In this document: positions 32,230 through 43,301 of the stretch, in pieces | Position numbering within the stretch: the first letter of the stretch is position 1 | Layout of the letters: each line of letters starts with the position of its first letter | Assembly: GCF_040958095.1 (NCBI RefSeq) | Contig: NC_091228.1 | Span: 14,229,481 to 14,293,480, forward strand | Source: Procambarus clarkii | Taxonomy: Eukaryota > Arthropoda > Malacostraca > Decapoda > Cambaridae | DNA length: 64,000 bases | Direction: 5' to 3' | Notes under the pieces: model-generated | The model's database searches: none | The model's input: only the letters and a program-made list of their open reading frames with translations | What the model was told of the DNA's origin: nothing | Made by a program: the position numbers and the translations under genes

Positions 32230-33970
32230 CTGTATGAGAATATGTTTAGCACTCAGATACACAGCATGAAAGTCGAAAATCCGGAAAACTTCTTTATGTG
32301 TGATATCCAAACCCCTATAAATATAACTGATATCAACACGAGCATGGCAGATTTTGAAAGAGAATTTTACAATATGCCCATGCACTCAGCCCCGGGTCCA
32401 TACTCATGGAATTCAATATTTATAAAGAAATGCAAAGTGACAGTAGCACAGGCACTCAGTATAGTGAGTAGGAAGAGATTGGACATGGGGAGATACCAGA
32501 TGTGCTGAAAGCAGCAGACATAGCCCCTCTACACAGGGGAGGGATCAAAGCATTGTCAAAGAATTATAGACCAGTTGCACTAACGTCCCACATAATAAAA
32601 GTATTTGAGATATTGATCAGGAGTCAGGTCACTAGTTTCATGGAAACAAATGATCTCCACAATCCAGGCGAACATGGATTTAGAGCTGGAAGCTCATGCC
32701 TCTCACAGCTACTTGACCATTACAACCAAATCACTGAGGCATTAGAAGAAAAAGGGAATGCAAATGTGGTATACACAGATTTTGCAAAGGCATTCGATAA
32801 ATTTGACCATGGAGTGATAGCACACAAAATGAGGTCAATGGGAATAACTGGTAAAATAGGACGCTGGATACTCAGTTTTCTGTCAAACAGAACACAAAGA
32901 GTAACAGTCAACCAAATAAAATCGAGTCCAAGAGCAGTTAAAAGCTCTGTACCTCAAGATACAGTCCTTGCACCATTGCTTTCCCTTATTCTCATATCAG
33001 ATATAGACTCACATACAAGGCATATTATCCTTTGCAGATGACACAAAATTCAGCATAAAAATGACCTCTGCTGAAGATATTGAAAAACTACAAGCAGATA
33101 CTGTATTATTTAATAAAGTTTACGACTGGGCAGCAGAAAATAACATGATGTTTAACAGTGACAAAATCCAGGTACTCAGATATGGTAAAGATGAGAACCT
33201 TAAACATAATACAGGGTACAAAACACAATAAAATTTCTCCATAGTAGGAAAGCAACATGTAAAGGATTTGGGAATAATAATGTCTGATGAACTAAAGTTT
33301 AGGAAGCATAACCAAGCAAATATTGCGGCAGCCAGAAAAATGATAGGATGGAATACGAGAACTTTAAAATCCAGGGATACCATCACAATGGTTGTACTCT
33401 TCAAGTCACTTGTGTTGTCCCGTCTTGAGTACTGCTCAGTACTCACTTCCCACTTCAGAGCAGGTAAATATTGCTGAAATAGAGGGAATACAGAGAACAT
33501 ATAAGGCATGCATAGACTCGATAAAGCACCTAAATTACTGGGATCGTCTCAAAGCTCTCCAAATATACTCACTAGAAAGGAGACAAGAGAGATACCAAAT
33601 AATATACACATGGAAAATACTGGAGGGCCAGGTCCCAAATCTACACAGTAAAATAACAACATACTGAAGTGAACGATATGGAAGAAAATGCAGAATATAA
33701 CCAGTGAAGACCAGGGGTGCCATAGACACAATCAGAGAGCACGGAATAAACATCAGAGGTCTGCGGTTTTTCAGCATACTCCTAGCAAGCATAAGAAATA
33801 TTGCCGGAACCCCCGTGGACTTCAAGAGAAAACTAGATAGTTTTCTCAAAGGAGTACCGGGCTGTGGTGGGTATGTGGGCCTGCAGGCTACTCCAAGCAA
33901 CAGCCTGGCAGACCAAACTCTCACAAGTCAAGCCTGGCCTACTGCCAGGCTTGGTGAGTAAAATATCTCC
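32230..33970 (+). pseudogene. LINE C: RT and 3' end
   Basis: 32,242-32,508 encodes a pre-RT segment with SAPGPYSWNSIF (normally GPDG). 32,502-33,041 encodes RT blocks: LSKNYRPVALTSHIIKVFE, GEHGFRAGSSCLSQLLDHY, VVYTDFAKAFDKFDHGV, and SSVPQDTVLAP (PQG changed to PQD). A frameshift just before 33,033 moves FADDTKFS to another frame. The thumb follows (KHVKDLGIIMSDELKFR). The C-terminal block ends in broken frames with a 3' tail at 33,840-33,965 (GGCCTGCAGGCTACTCC, then AGCAACAGCCTGGCAGACC). At least two stops and two shifts are present. It is related to the LINE tail at 62.2-62.5 kb and belongs to the CR1/Jockey group. It joins PLE-1 back to back at about 32,225. Confidence 0.8.
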
Positions 33971-33974
33971 CAGA

Positions 33975-34795
33975 ACCCCATCAAGCAGGTATTGATTGCA
34001 CTTTAAATACTTAGTATAAGCAAAGATATTTAATATCTGATGAAGGATGGAGGGTAGGCAATCCAAGAGTGGAGATGCATACTCTAGATGCAAGCAAACT
34101 TAAATAATACTTAATACAATATTCTAAATTGGAATTTTAGGTAATAATCTACAATCTTTGGATGAAAAAAACACACATCAGAAAATGATGTTGCAATGAT
34201 CCTTACGGCTGTCTGGGAAAATTATCAAGTTGTGTAATTAATGTTTTGGTGAATCATTTGCTAATTATAGTCTGAGGTAAATGGATACTATGTAGCATGC
34301 AAGACTGCTTCATACACTTTTTCTGGCCTGAAAATTATGATAATTTGGGCTATCATAGAGTATGCAATATGATTAAAATATAGTATCGTGATAAAGGAAA
34401 CCTAATCCTAATTATAATGAAACTTACTTGGATTATTGGAATCCATTGTTGCAATGTTCTCTCAGATATTCAACTGCATGAGAAACAATATCACTGGCTG
34501 AAATTGATGTTGGACTGCTGTAAAATTTACCTAAAAAGTACAAAATTATTTAATACCAGGCATAAAATAGAATCAGTTTAGATTAATTATATAAAGCAAC
34601 AAGAACAAGGTAGGATGCATACTTGTACCACCATCCAAAAACTGCAAATGAGAGTTGTGACACGCAAATCTCATAAGCACTTTTTTGTTTACATATTAAC
34701 TTCTTAGCATTTTTCCAGTAATTAAACTGAGATAAAAATAAAATTAATACGTGTGAAAATACAAGCAAAATATAACTGAAATTTGAACAATGAAA
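33975..34795. other. AT-rich interval without a recognisable gene
   Basis: No coherent ORF or repeat identified. Confidence 0.45.
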
Positions 34796-34799
34796 CTTT

Positions 34800-35480
34800 A
34801 CAGATGATACAGAAGACACATGAAAATTGGCACTGTAGGAGACCTTTAAAAAACAGAAATAACATAATGTTTAACAGTGATAAGTTACAGGTGCTGAAGT
34901 ATGGTGGAAACGAGGAAATTAAATGAAACAAGGAGTACAGGACAGAATCAGACTTACTCTAAGAAGGAAAAAACATACAAGAGATCTGAGAATTACGACG
35001 TCTGACGACCTCACATTTTGTGAACATAACCGAACAAATACAGTGGCAGCCAGAAAAATAATGGGATGGTTTATGAGAACGTTAAAATTCAGACACCCCA
35101 CCCACAGCAATGCTAATACTATTTAAATAACTGGTGCTGTCCCATCTTGAGTATTGCTCGGTACTGACTTCCCTTTTCTGAACAGGAGAGATCTCCGAAT
35201 TAGAGGGAATACAGACACCATAAACAGCAAGCATAGAAATGATAAAACATCTAAATAATTGAGACCGTCTCAAAGCTCTCAAAATGTACTCTCTGGACAG
35301 GAGACAAGAAAGGTATCAAATAATACATATATGGAAGATACTGGAGGGCCAGGTCCCAAATTTGCACAGCATAATATAACAACATACTGGAGCTAAATAT
35401 ACAGAAGAAAATTAATAATAGAAACAATGAGGAGTAGAGGTGTCATAGGTACAATCAGAGAGCAGAGTCTTAACAGTAGG
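34800..35480 (+). pseudogene. LINE C second fragment, RT C-terminal part
   Basis: Broken frames are collinear with 33,100-33,760 of the other LINE C copy: AACATAATGTTTAACAGTGA, then GACGTCTGACGACC...CATAACC. Aligned phrases such as GGAGGGCCAGGTCCCAAAT recur in both. It is more degraded than the copy at 32.2-34.0 kb and lacks the catalytic RT blocks. Confidence 0.7.
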
Positions 35481-35689
35481 GGTCAAGGGCTGTTTGCTAG
35501 GCTAGGCAAGGGTAGACTGCGCTTGGCAGTGTGGGCTAGGTTATGCTAGGAAGAAGTAGGCTAGGCTGATTTACTCCACCAGTAATTGGGAGGGAGAGGA
35601 AGGGGGGAACCTCAATATAAGCCTAACTTGTAGCTTCCTGTTCCCTGACACAATGATTTAATTTATGTCAGGCTTTCAGCACAGCCGCA

Positions 35690-35950
35690 TAAAAAACCTT
35701 GGTTATTTATTTATTTATATACAAGAAGGTACACTGGGGGTTAAGAGAACATAGGAATCATGATGATTTTACAATCTTGCCTGAAACGCTATGCTTACTA
35801 GTGGCTTTAAGTATTATATGTACTACCTCTATCTATAAATCAAACAATGTTTGTACTGTAACTCTGCATCTATGTATGTACTTTTCCTAAATAAATAAAT
35901 TATTATCATTGTAAAGCCACTAGCACGCATAGCGTTTCGGGCAAAAATCC
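35690..35950 (+). mobile_element. LINE 3' UTR fragment with inverted end
   Basis: ACAATCTTGCCTGAAACGCT is followed by AGTGGCTTTAAGTATTATAT and ends in AAATAAATAAAT. It corresponds to 6,714-6,850 on the minus strand. An inverted copy of the first part (AAAGCCACTAGCACGCATAG, then CGTTTCGGGC) follows at 35,914-35,944, making a foldback. Confidence 0.55.
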
Positions 35951-36916
35951 CTTGATCTGATAGCTACCCAGAAGCTGGGTAGCTTTTGTTGCCCTGCGAC
36001 TACTCCTCTGACATTCCCTAACTTTTTGCAATATTGTTAAACTAATAACAATTAACATTAGTTAAATATTACATGAATAATCGAACTGATGTGGCCATAC
36101 CTTGTTGTTGTGGAGCCCGGTCGTTCCGTTCGTATACAGCATACAAAGGTTACGAAGGTTAATCTAACCTAAAACAACAGAGCCTATAAATGACTAACCT
36201 GCACTAAGAAATCCTAAGCTATAAATAATTACAACAATACACTGGTTGTTTTTGTTGATTTAGGGACGATGAAATAAGTAAACTGGTTATGTTGTGTTGA
36301 TTTAGGGGCAACGAACTGGTTATTAGACCATGTTTTGTACATAAACAACAATAAGGTGTATTTATTTTAATTATAATAATAATAACGACAAAAACTTAAT
36401 AAGTTTTACTTCTTAAGCAAAAGTCGCAAAATCTTAGTTTTCTTTAGAAAAAAAAAAACTTAAAAGACATTTGGAAAGAGATATGCAGACTGTCCTACAT
36501 TTTATTCCGTTATTTACACTAAAAGAACAATTAAACATTACTTAACAGTGGCCAATTACTTATATCTGATATAAACGTTGCAAAAGAAGTTTAGGATGAA
36601 ATTTAGGATATTACACATTAAAAAAAGGAATACATTAATACCTAAACAGTTTGTAATTACAGTGATAAGTTGTGCCAAACATTACACAATATTATTTACT
36701 AAGAAGCGTACGATAACTCCAAACGGCATGATTTCAACAGGATTTTTTATAGTTGTCAAAAAACTCTGATTTTAATTTCCAAGTATTTGTCACAATGTAT
36801 TTTATATAATTATGAGGCAGTGGAACCACCAAATTGTTCTGTATTATAAATGCATAATGCTAAATTTCTATATACATAACAGTAAAATAATAACCACCTA
36901 CATTTAAGGATAACTA
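35951..36916. other. AT-rich interval without a recognisable gene
   Basis: Small ORFs only; A/T runs. It directly precedes the 3' end of LINE A3. Confidence 0.45.
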
Positions 36917-39471
36917 GGAAGTAATTATCAAAAGAAGGCACCAAACCGGGAAGGCTGTGTAACACCATCAAATGTGCGGAATAATCAGAGGGTGCTAAAT
37001 ATTACCAAGGATGCCAATATGAGAACAAAAACGCATAAGGCAAACGATATCAAAAGTATCTGAGTCACCAAGAATTCTATCGAGGGACAGGTGACCACGA
37101 GGGGTGGTCGGAAAGCAAGACACACGCTCCTCCTGGAAGTCAGGATATTCAAGAAGGACATGCACGACCGTAAAAGGGACAATGCAATTAGAACAATAAG
37201 GAGCAGGGCGGCGCTCCATCAAGTGACCATGGGTTAAGCGAGTATGGCCAATATGCAATCATGCCAGAGCCGTTTCCCATCGCCGGTTACGGTGGTTGGA
37301 GGACGGCCACAAGGAAACACAACATTTAAGAGTACGTAGGGTGTTACCAGTAACAGACGATCAAGAAGCCTGCCAACGGGTAAGAATAGAGGAATGGATA
37401 ACCGGGTAAAAGTCGGAATAAGGAATACCTTTACGAGAGATGAGACAAGAGGGGACAGCTTCCCTGGCGGCAGCATCCGCACGCTCATTTAAAGACACAC
37501 CAATATGGCTGGGAACCCAACAAAACTCAACCGACTGAAATTTACTGTGAACAAGAAACAGCAAATGCTGGATCTCGACAACAACTGGATGAACCGGATT
37601 AAGGGACCCGAGAGCCATGAGGGCACTATGAGAGTTAACAACAACAACAAAGGAAGACTGACAACGAGAGAGCAGGAGACGAAGAGCATAGAGAATGCCA
37701 TAAAGCTCCACTGTGAAGATGCTAGTCTCCGGAGGTAAGCAACACAAGTGTGATCAGGAAAAACAACAGAGTAGCCAACACCCTCCGCAGACTTAGACCC
37801 ATCGGTGAAGACGGAAACGGAATGAGAGTGAGAAGAAATGTGCTCAAGGAAAAAGCGTTTTAGAACCGAAGGAGGGCTAAAAGCTTTCGGGATGCGGGTC
37901 AAGGATGTACAAAACTGCGGAAGGGGGACTCCACGGGGGCAAAGAAGGAACAACACGAGGAGAAATATTTGAAATACGAATGGAAAGAGAATCCTGTTAG
38001 CGAGACAAACGGACAGAAGTAGGGAGGTGCTGTAGAGGAACAGGAACCGCAGGAGTAGTAAAAGTTAAAGCACAGCAGAGGCGAGAGGAAGGATATTGCA
38101 AGGATCGCACAAGATAGCGAAGACAGTAGCGATCACGGCAGTCCTGGAGAAATAGGAAGCCAGCGTCAATATGCACACTGAGGACGGGAGTCCAACGAAA
38201 GGCACCAGAACCGAGGCGCAACCCAGTATGGTGCAAAGCATCAAGACGGCAAGAGTAGAAGGAGAAGCAGACGAGTAAGCAAGGCAACCATAATCGAGCC
38301 TAGACAGGACGAGAGAGGAATGTAAAGCAAGGAGTGCGCGCCTATCCGCTACCCAAGAAGAATGGAACAATACCCAAAGGAGGGTAAGGGCTTTAGAGCA
38401 CTCAACATAGAGGTAAGAGATATGGGGCGACCGAGACAAACGAGTGTCAAAGAATAATCCCCAAATCTTTGCGGAATCTTTGTATTCAAGGGGATGACCA
38501 TAAAGTGACAGAGGGACGAAGAACGACCCGTTTTCGAGAAAAAGTCATGGCACAAGTCTTAGTTGTAGAGAACTTGAAGCCATGATCGGTGGCCCAAGAC
38601 GACACGGCATCAATTGCAAGTTGAAGCCGGCATTGAAGGAGAGGCGAATCATCACCCTAACAGCAAAGGGTAAGATCATCGACAGAGAGCGGAGAAGACG
38701 CCTGAAGGAAGAGAGGAAAAAGGACCATTGAGGGCAACCAGAAAATGAGTAGTGCTCAGAAACGAGCACTACTCAGAAACGAACACTACTACCCTGGGGC
38801 ACACCTTCGTATTCCTAAAAAGAGGCAGAGAGAGTGGTATCAAGCCTCTCCCGAAAGGAACGACGAGAGGGGAAGCTGCGTTGAAAGAGAGGGAGATGAC
38901 CACGATGGCCAAAAGAATGAATCTGGGATAGAATATGATATCGCCAAGTGGTGTCGTAAGCCTTTTCCAGGTAAAAAAGTACGGCAACAACGGAGGTCTT
39001 CGCCGCAAAAGCAGTACGAATATAGACCTCCAAGTTTACCAGGACATCTGTTGTGCTGCGGCACTTGCGGAAACCAAATTGAGAAGGGGAGAGGAGGCGA
39101 TTGTGTTCCAGGAACTACATCAGACGAACGTTAACCATACGTTCAAAGAGATTGCAGACAACTTGTGAAGGCAATGGGGCGAAATTCTTTAGGGGATGTT
39201 CCCAGAGACTCTGGTTTACGAACAGGGAGGACAACGGCATCGAGCCAGTCCTCAGGGACTGACGACGACTCCCAGATCCGATGATACAGACTCAGTAAAT
39301 ACTGAGACGTGCACGGAGAGAGATGGTGAAGCATCTCATAATTAATGCCATCGGAGCCCGCCGCCGTAGAACCGCAGAGGGCCATGGCAGAACGAAGTTC
39401 AGAGAGAGAGACAAGGGATCGTTATAGGGAAGTCTAAGACGAGTGCAGAAATTTAAAGGATGAGATTCAAG
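36917..39471 (-). mobile_element. LINE A3, 3' half (interrupted by A2)
   Basis: From the 3' tail (AAGTAATTATCAAAAGAAGG on plus) it covers ORF2 back to the early RT. Broken frames include the C-terminus (37,258-36,995, CSNCIVPFTVVHVLLEYP), RNase H (37,747-37,361, FTVELYGILYAL, ERADAAAREA), RT thumb (38,439-38,065) and RT core (39,064-38,815, 39,385-39,143). There are many frameshifts. A small tandem duplication at 38,746-38,790 (GCACTACTCAGAAACGA) disrupts the region next to the YVDD block. It stops at the TSD of A2 and resumes at 45,765. Confidence 0.9.
39461..39471. repeat. Target-site duplication of LINE A2 (3' side)
   Basis: TGAGATTCAAG, identical to 45,765-45,775. It belongs to the ORF2 sequence of the older LINE A3. 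Confidence 0.9.
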
Positions 39472-39552
39472 TAAGTAAGTAATTATCAAAAGAAGGCACC
39501 AAACCGGGAAGGCTATGTAGCACCATCAAATACGCAAAATAATCAGAGGGCG

Positions 39553-42500
39553 CTAAATATCACCAAGGATGCCAATACGAGAACAAAAACGCATAAGGCG
39601 AACGATATCAAAAGTATCCGAGTCACCAAGAATTCTATCGAGGGACAGGTGACCGCGAGGGGCGGTCGGAAAGCAAGACACACGCTCGTCCTGGAAGTCA
39701 GGACATTCAAGAAGGACATGCACGACCGTAAGAGGGACAATGCAACTAGGACAATAAGGAGCAGGGCGGCGCTCCATCAAGTGACCATGGGTTAAGCGAG
39801 TATGGCCAATACGCAACCTCGCTAGAGCTGTTTCCCACCGCCGGTTACGGTGGAAGGAGGACGGCCACGAGGAAACACAACATTTAAGAGTACATAGCTT
39901 GTTACCAGTAACAGACAACCAAGAAGCCTGCCAACGGGTAAGGACTGAGGAATGGATAACCGGGTAAAAGTCGGAATACGGAATGCCTTTACGAGAGATG
40001 GGACAAGAGCGGACAGCTTCCTTAGCGGCAGCATCCGCACGCTCATTTAAAGACACGCCAATATGGCTGGGAACCCAACAAAACTCAACCGACTTAAATT
40101 TACTGTGAACGAGAAACAGCCAATGCTGGATCTCGACAACTACCGGATGAACTGGATTAAAGCACCCGAGAGCCATGAGGGCACTACGAGAGTCAACAAC
40201 AACCACAAAGGAAGACTGACAACGAGAAAGCAGGAGACGAAGAGCATAGAGAATAGCATAAAGTTCCGCTGTAAAGATGCTAGTCTCCGGAGGCAAGCGA
40301 CACATATAAGTGCGATCAGGAAAAACAACAGAGTAGCCAACACCGTCCGCTGACTTAGACCCATCGGTGAAGACAGAAACGGAGCGGGAGTGAGAAGAAA
40401 AGTGCTCGAGGAAAAGGCGTTTTAGAACTGTAGGAGGGGTAAAAGCTTTAGTGATACGAGTCAAGGATGTACAAAACCGCGGAAGAGGGACCCTCCACGG
40501 GGGCAAAGAAGGAACAACACGAGGAGAAACATCAGAAATACGAATGGAAAGAGAATCCTGCAGGCGAGATAACCGGACAGAAAGAGGGAGGTGGTGAAGA
40601 GGAACAGGAACCGCAGGAGGGGTAAAAGTTAAAGCACGACAGAGACGAGAGGAAGGATGTTGCAAGGACCGCGCAAGATAGCGAAGACAGTAGCGATCAC
40701 GGCGGTCCTGGAGAGACAGGAAGCCAGTGTCAACATACAAGCTAAGGACGGGAGTCGAACGAAAGGCACCAGAACTGAGGCGCAACCCAGTATGGTGCAA
40801 AGCATCAAGACGGCGAAGAGTAGAAGGAGAAGCAGACGAGTAAGCAGGGCAACCATAATCGAGCTTAGACAGGACGAGAGAGGAATGTAAAGCAAGGAGA
40901 GTGCGCCTATCTGCCCCCCAAGAAGTATGGGACAAGACCCGAAGGAGGGTAAGGGACTTAGAGCACTCAACACGGAGGTAAGAGATATGGGGAGACCAAG
41001 ACAAACGAGTGTCAAGGAATAACCCCAAAAGCTTCGCGGAATCTTTGTATTCAAGGGGATGACCATAAAGTGACAAAGAGGGACGAAGAACAACCCGTTT
41101 CCGCGTAAAAGTCATGGCACAAGTCTTAGAAGTAGAGAACTTGAAGCCATGACCTGTGGCCCAAGACGACACGGCATCAATCGCAAGTTGAAGCCGGCGT
41201 TGAAGGAGAGGCGAATCATCACCCTGACAACAAAGGGTAAGATCATCGACATAGAGAGCGGAGAAGACACCAGAAGGAAGAGAGGAAAGAAGACCATTGA
41301 GGGCAACCAGAAAAAGAGTAGTGCTCAGAACACTACCCTGGGGCACACCTTCGTATTGCTGAAAAGGGGGAGAGAGAGCGGTACCAAGGCGCACCCGAAA
41401 GGAACGACGAGAGAGGAAGCTGCGGAGAAAGAGAGGGAGATGACCACGAAGGCCAAAAGAATGAAGTTGAGATAGGATATGATAACGCCAAGTGGTGTCG
41501 TAAGCCTTTTCTAGGTCAAAAAGGACGGCAACAACGGAGGTCTTCGCAGCAAAAGCAGTACGTATATAGACCTCCAAGTTCACCAGGACATCTGTCGTGC
41601 TGCGGCACTTGCGGAAACCAAATTGAGAAGGGGAGAGGAGGTGATGGTGTTCCAGGAACCACATCAGACGAACGTTAACCATACGTTCAAAGAGTTTGCA
41701 GACACAACTTGTGAGAGCAATAGGGCGAAAGTCCTGAGGGGAAGTACCCAGAGACCCTGGTTTGCGAACAGGGAGGACAACGGCATCGAGCCAGTCCTCA
41801 GGGACTGACGACGACTCCCAGATCCGATGATACAGACTCAGTAAATACTGAGACGTGCTCGGAGGGAGATGGCGAAGCATCTCATAATGAATACCATCGG
41901 AGCCCGCCGCCGTAGAACCGCAGAGGGCCAGGGCAGAACGAAGTTCAGAGAGAGAGAAGGGATCATTATAGGGAAGCTGAAGATGAGTGCAGAAATCTAA
42001 AGGACGAGACTCAAGGACAGGTTTACGAAGAAGGAAAGATTGGGGAAGATGAAGACCAGAGCTAACAGAAGAAAAGTGGGAACCCAGTTCGGAAGCGACC
42101 TGCAACGGGTCCGCCACAAGAGTATCATGGAGGTGAAGGACCGGTGAAACATCGGGAACGAACTTGCCCGCTATCTTGCGGATACGCTTCCAGATCTGGG
42201 CCAGAGGGGTTTCGGACGTAATTGTCGAGACATAAGATGCCCAACATTCACGTTTAGCCGTACGGATGGCCCTACGGGCCACCGCACTCGCTTTCCGAAA
42301 GAAAAGAAAAGAATCGGTCGTCTGCCTACGGCGGTGCTTCTTCCAGGCTGCACGCTTACAGCGGACAGCCCGAGCACAGTCCGCATTCCACCAGGGAACG
42401 CACTTCCGTGGACCCCGAGAGGAAGAGCGAGGAATAGAGCGGAGGGCAGCGTCGAAGACAGTGTCATGAAAAAGGAGGAGAGCGCGAGAGAGGGGCAGAA

Positions 42501-43278
42501 GGGAGAGGTCAGAGAGAGTAGCACTGAGGGAAAACAGGGTCCAGTCCGCCTTAGCAAACTGCCACCTAGGGAAAGAGAGGGAAGGGCGAAAAGAGAAAAA
42601 GGAAACAAGGATGGGGAAATGATCACTTCCATGGAGGTCATCAAGAACCTGCCATGTGAAATCTAAGTAAAGAGAAGAAGAGCAGAGAGAAAGATCAAGA
42701 CAAGAAAGGGTGCGAGTTCGAGAGTCCAAATGAGTGGGCTCACCAGAATTCAGAAGAGACAGGGAAGAAGAGAGGAGAAACGGCTCAAGGAGGCGACCCC
42801 GGGTATTCGTCAGAACGTCACCCCAAAGAGAATGACGACAATTGAAGTCACCCAGCAGGAGCACAGGCTCCGGCAAGGAGTCTAGGAGGTGTTTCAAATC
42901 AGGAAGAGAGAGCGGGACACTCGGGGGGAGATAAATGGAACAAACTGTGTACCCTTTCCCCACAAAGATACGAGCAGCAGAACAATGGAGAGGCGAAGGA
43001 AAAAGTAAAGGAACAAAGGGAACATCAGCCCGAATCAAGAGAGCAGAAGAATTAGAAGCCCCAGCAATGGCTGGGGGGGGGGAGAGAAAGGAATAGCCAC
43101 GAAAACGACCAGGACGAGCACCAAGCATCGGCTCCTGGAGACAGACACAAAGGGGCGAAAACCGCGAAACCAGAAGTTGGAGTTCGAGGAAATTGGCGTA
43201 ATAACCTCGAACGTTCCATTGAAGAATGGACAACGACGAGAAGAGAAAGGACAAAAACAGAGAACAAGGAAGAAACAA
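39553..43278 (-). CDS. LINE A2 ORF2: endonuclease-RT-RNase H, 1,241 aa, uninterrupted
   Basis: Domains by residue: APE endonuclease about 15-230 (QWNVRG, CLQEP, LLGDFNCRHS, SDHFPI). A basic linker about 270-350 follows (WWNADCARAVRCKRAAWKKH). RT spans about 430-720 (GSDGIHYEML, DFRPIALTS, FGFRKCRSTTDVL, FDLEKAYDTTWR, EGVPQGSVL, LYVDDLTL). RNase H spans about 945-1,080 (VFTDGSK, FTAELYAILYAL, VVDSRSAL, NERADAAAKEA). A terminal Cys/His motif follows (YCPSC, H, C) and a C-terminus GILGDI. All catalytic blocks look intact. The frame opens without an ATG before the endonuclease: the codon at 43,278 is TTG and an in-frame TGA lies about 11 codons upstream. Non-AUG initiation, reinitiation after ORF1 or frameshifting is therefore required. 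This polyprotein nicks the target, copies the RNA and removes RNA. Confidence 0.95.
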   Translation of the reverse strand: MFLPCSLFLSFLFSSLSILQWNVRGYYANFLELQLLVSRFSPLCVCLQEPMLGARPGRFRGYSFLSPPPAIAGASNSSALLIRADVPFVPLLFPSPLHCSAARIFVGKGYTVCSIYLPPSVPLSLPDLKHLLDSLPEPVLLLGDFNCRHSLWGDVLTNTRGRLLEPFLLSSSLSLLNSGEPTHLDSRTRTLSCLDLSLCSSSLYLDFTWQVLDDLHGSDHFPILVSFFSFRPSLSFPRWQFAKADWTLFSLSATLSDLSLLPLSRALLLFHDTVFDAALRSIPRSSSRGPRKCVPWWNADCARAVRCKRAAWKKHRRRQTTDSFLFFRKASAVARRAIRTAKRECWASYVSTITSETPLAQIWKRIRKIAGKFVPDVSPVLHLHDTLVADPLQVASELGSHFSSVSSGLHLPQSFLLRKPVLESRPLDFCTHLQLPYNDPFSLSELRSALALCGSTAAGSDGIHYEMLRHLPPSTSQYLLSLYHRIWESSSVPEDWLDAVVLPVRKPGSLGTSPQDFRPIALTSCVCKLFERMVNVRLMWFLEHHHLLSPSQFGFRKCRSTTDVLVNLEVYIRTAFAAKTSVVAVLFDLEKAYDTTWRYHILSQLHSFGLRGHLPLFLRSFLSRRSFRVRLGTALSPPFQQYEGVPQGSVLSTTLFLVALNGLLSSLPSGVFSALYVDDLTLCCQGDDSPLLQRRLQLAIDAVSSWATGHGFKFSTSKTCAMTFTRKRVVLRPSLSLYGHPLEYKDSAKLLGLFLDTRLSWSPHISYLRVECSKSLTLLRVLSHTSWGADRRTLLALHSSLVLSKLDYGCPAYSSASPSTLRRLDALHHTGLRLSSGAFRSTPVLSLYVDTGFLSLQDRRDRYCLRYLARSLQHPSSRLCRALTFTPPAVPVPLHHLPLSVRLSRLQDSLSIRISDVSPRVVPSLPPWRVPLPRFCTSLTRITKAFTPPTVLKRLFLEHFSSHSRSVSVFTDGSKSADGVGYSVVFPDRTYMCRLPPETSIFTAELYAILYALRLLLSRCQSSFVVVVDSRSALMALGCFNPVHPVVVEIQHWLFLVHSKFKSVEFCWVPSHIGVSLNERADAAAKEAVRSCPISRKGIPYSDFYPVIHSSVLTRWQASWLSVTGNKLCTLKCCVSSWPSSFHRNRRWETALARLRIGHTRLTHGHLMERRPAPYCPSCIVPLTVVHVLLECPDFQDERVSCFPTAPRGHLSLDRILGDSDTFDIVRLMRFCSRIGILGDI

Positions 43279-43301
43279 AGGCGAAAGACCAACAGAGCAC
43301 G

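Noticed and set aside
35490..35570. Telomere-like or centromeric repeat (AGGCTAG-rich)
   Set aside because: Irregular spacing and not the arthropod TTAGG unit.
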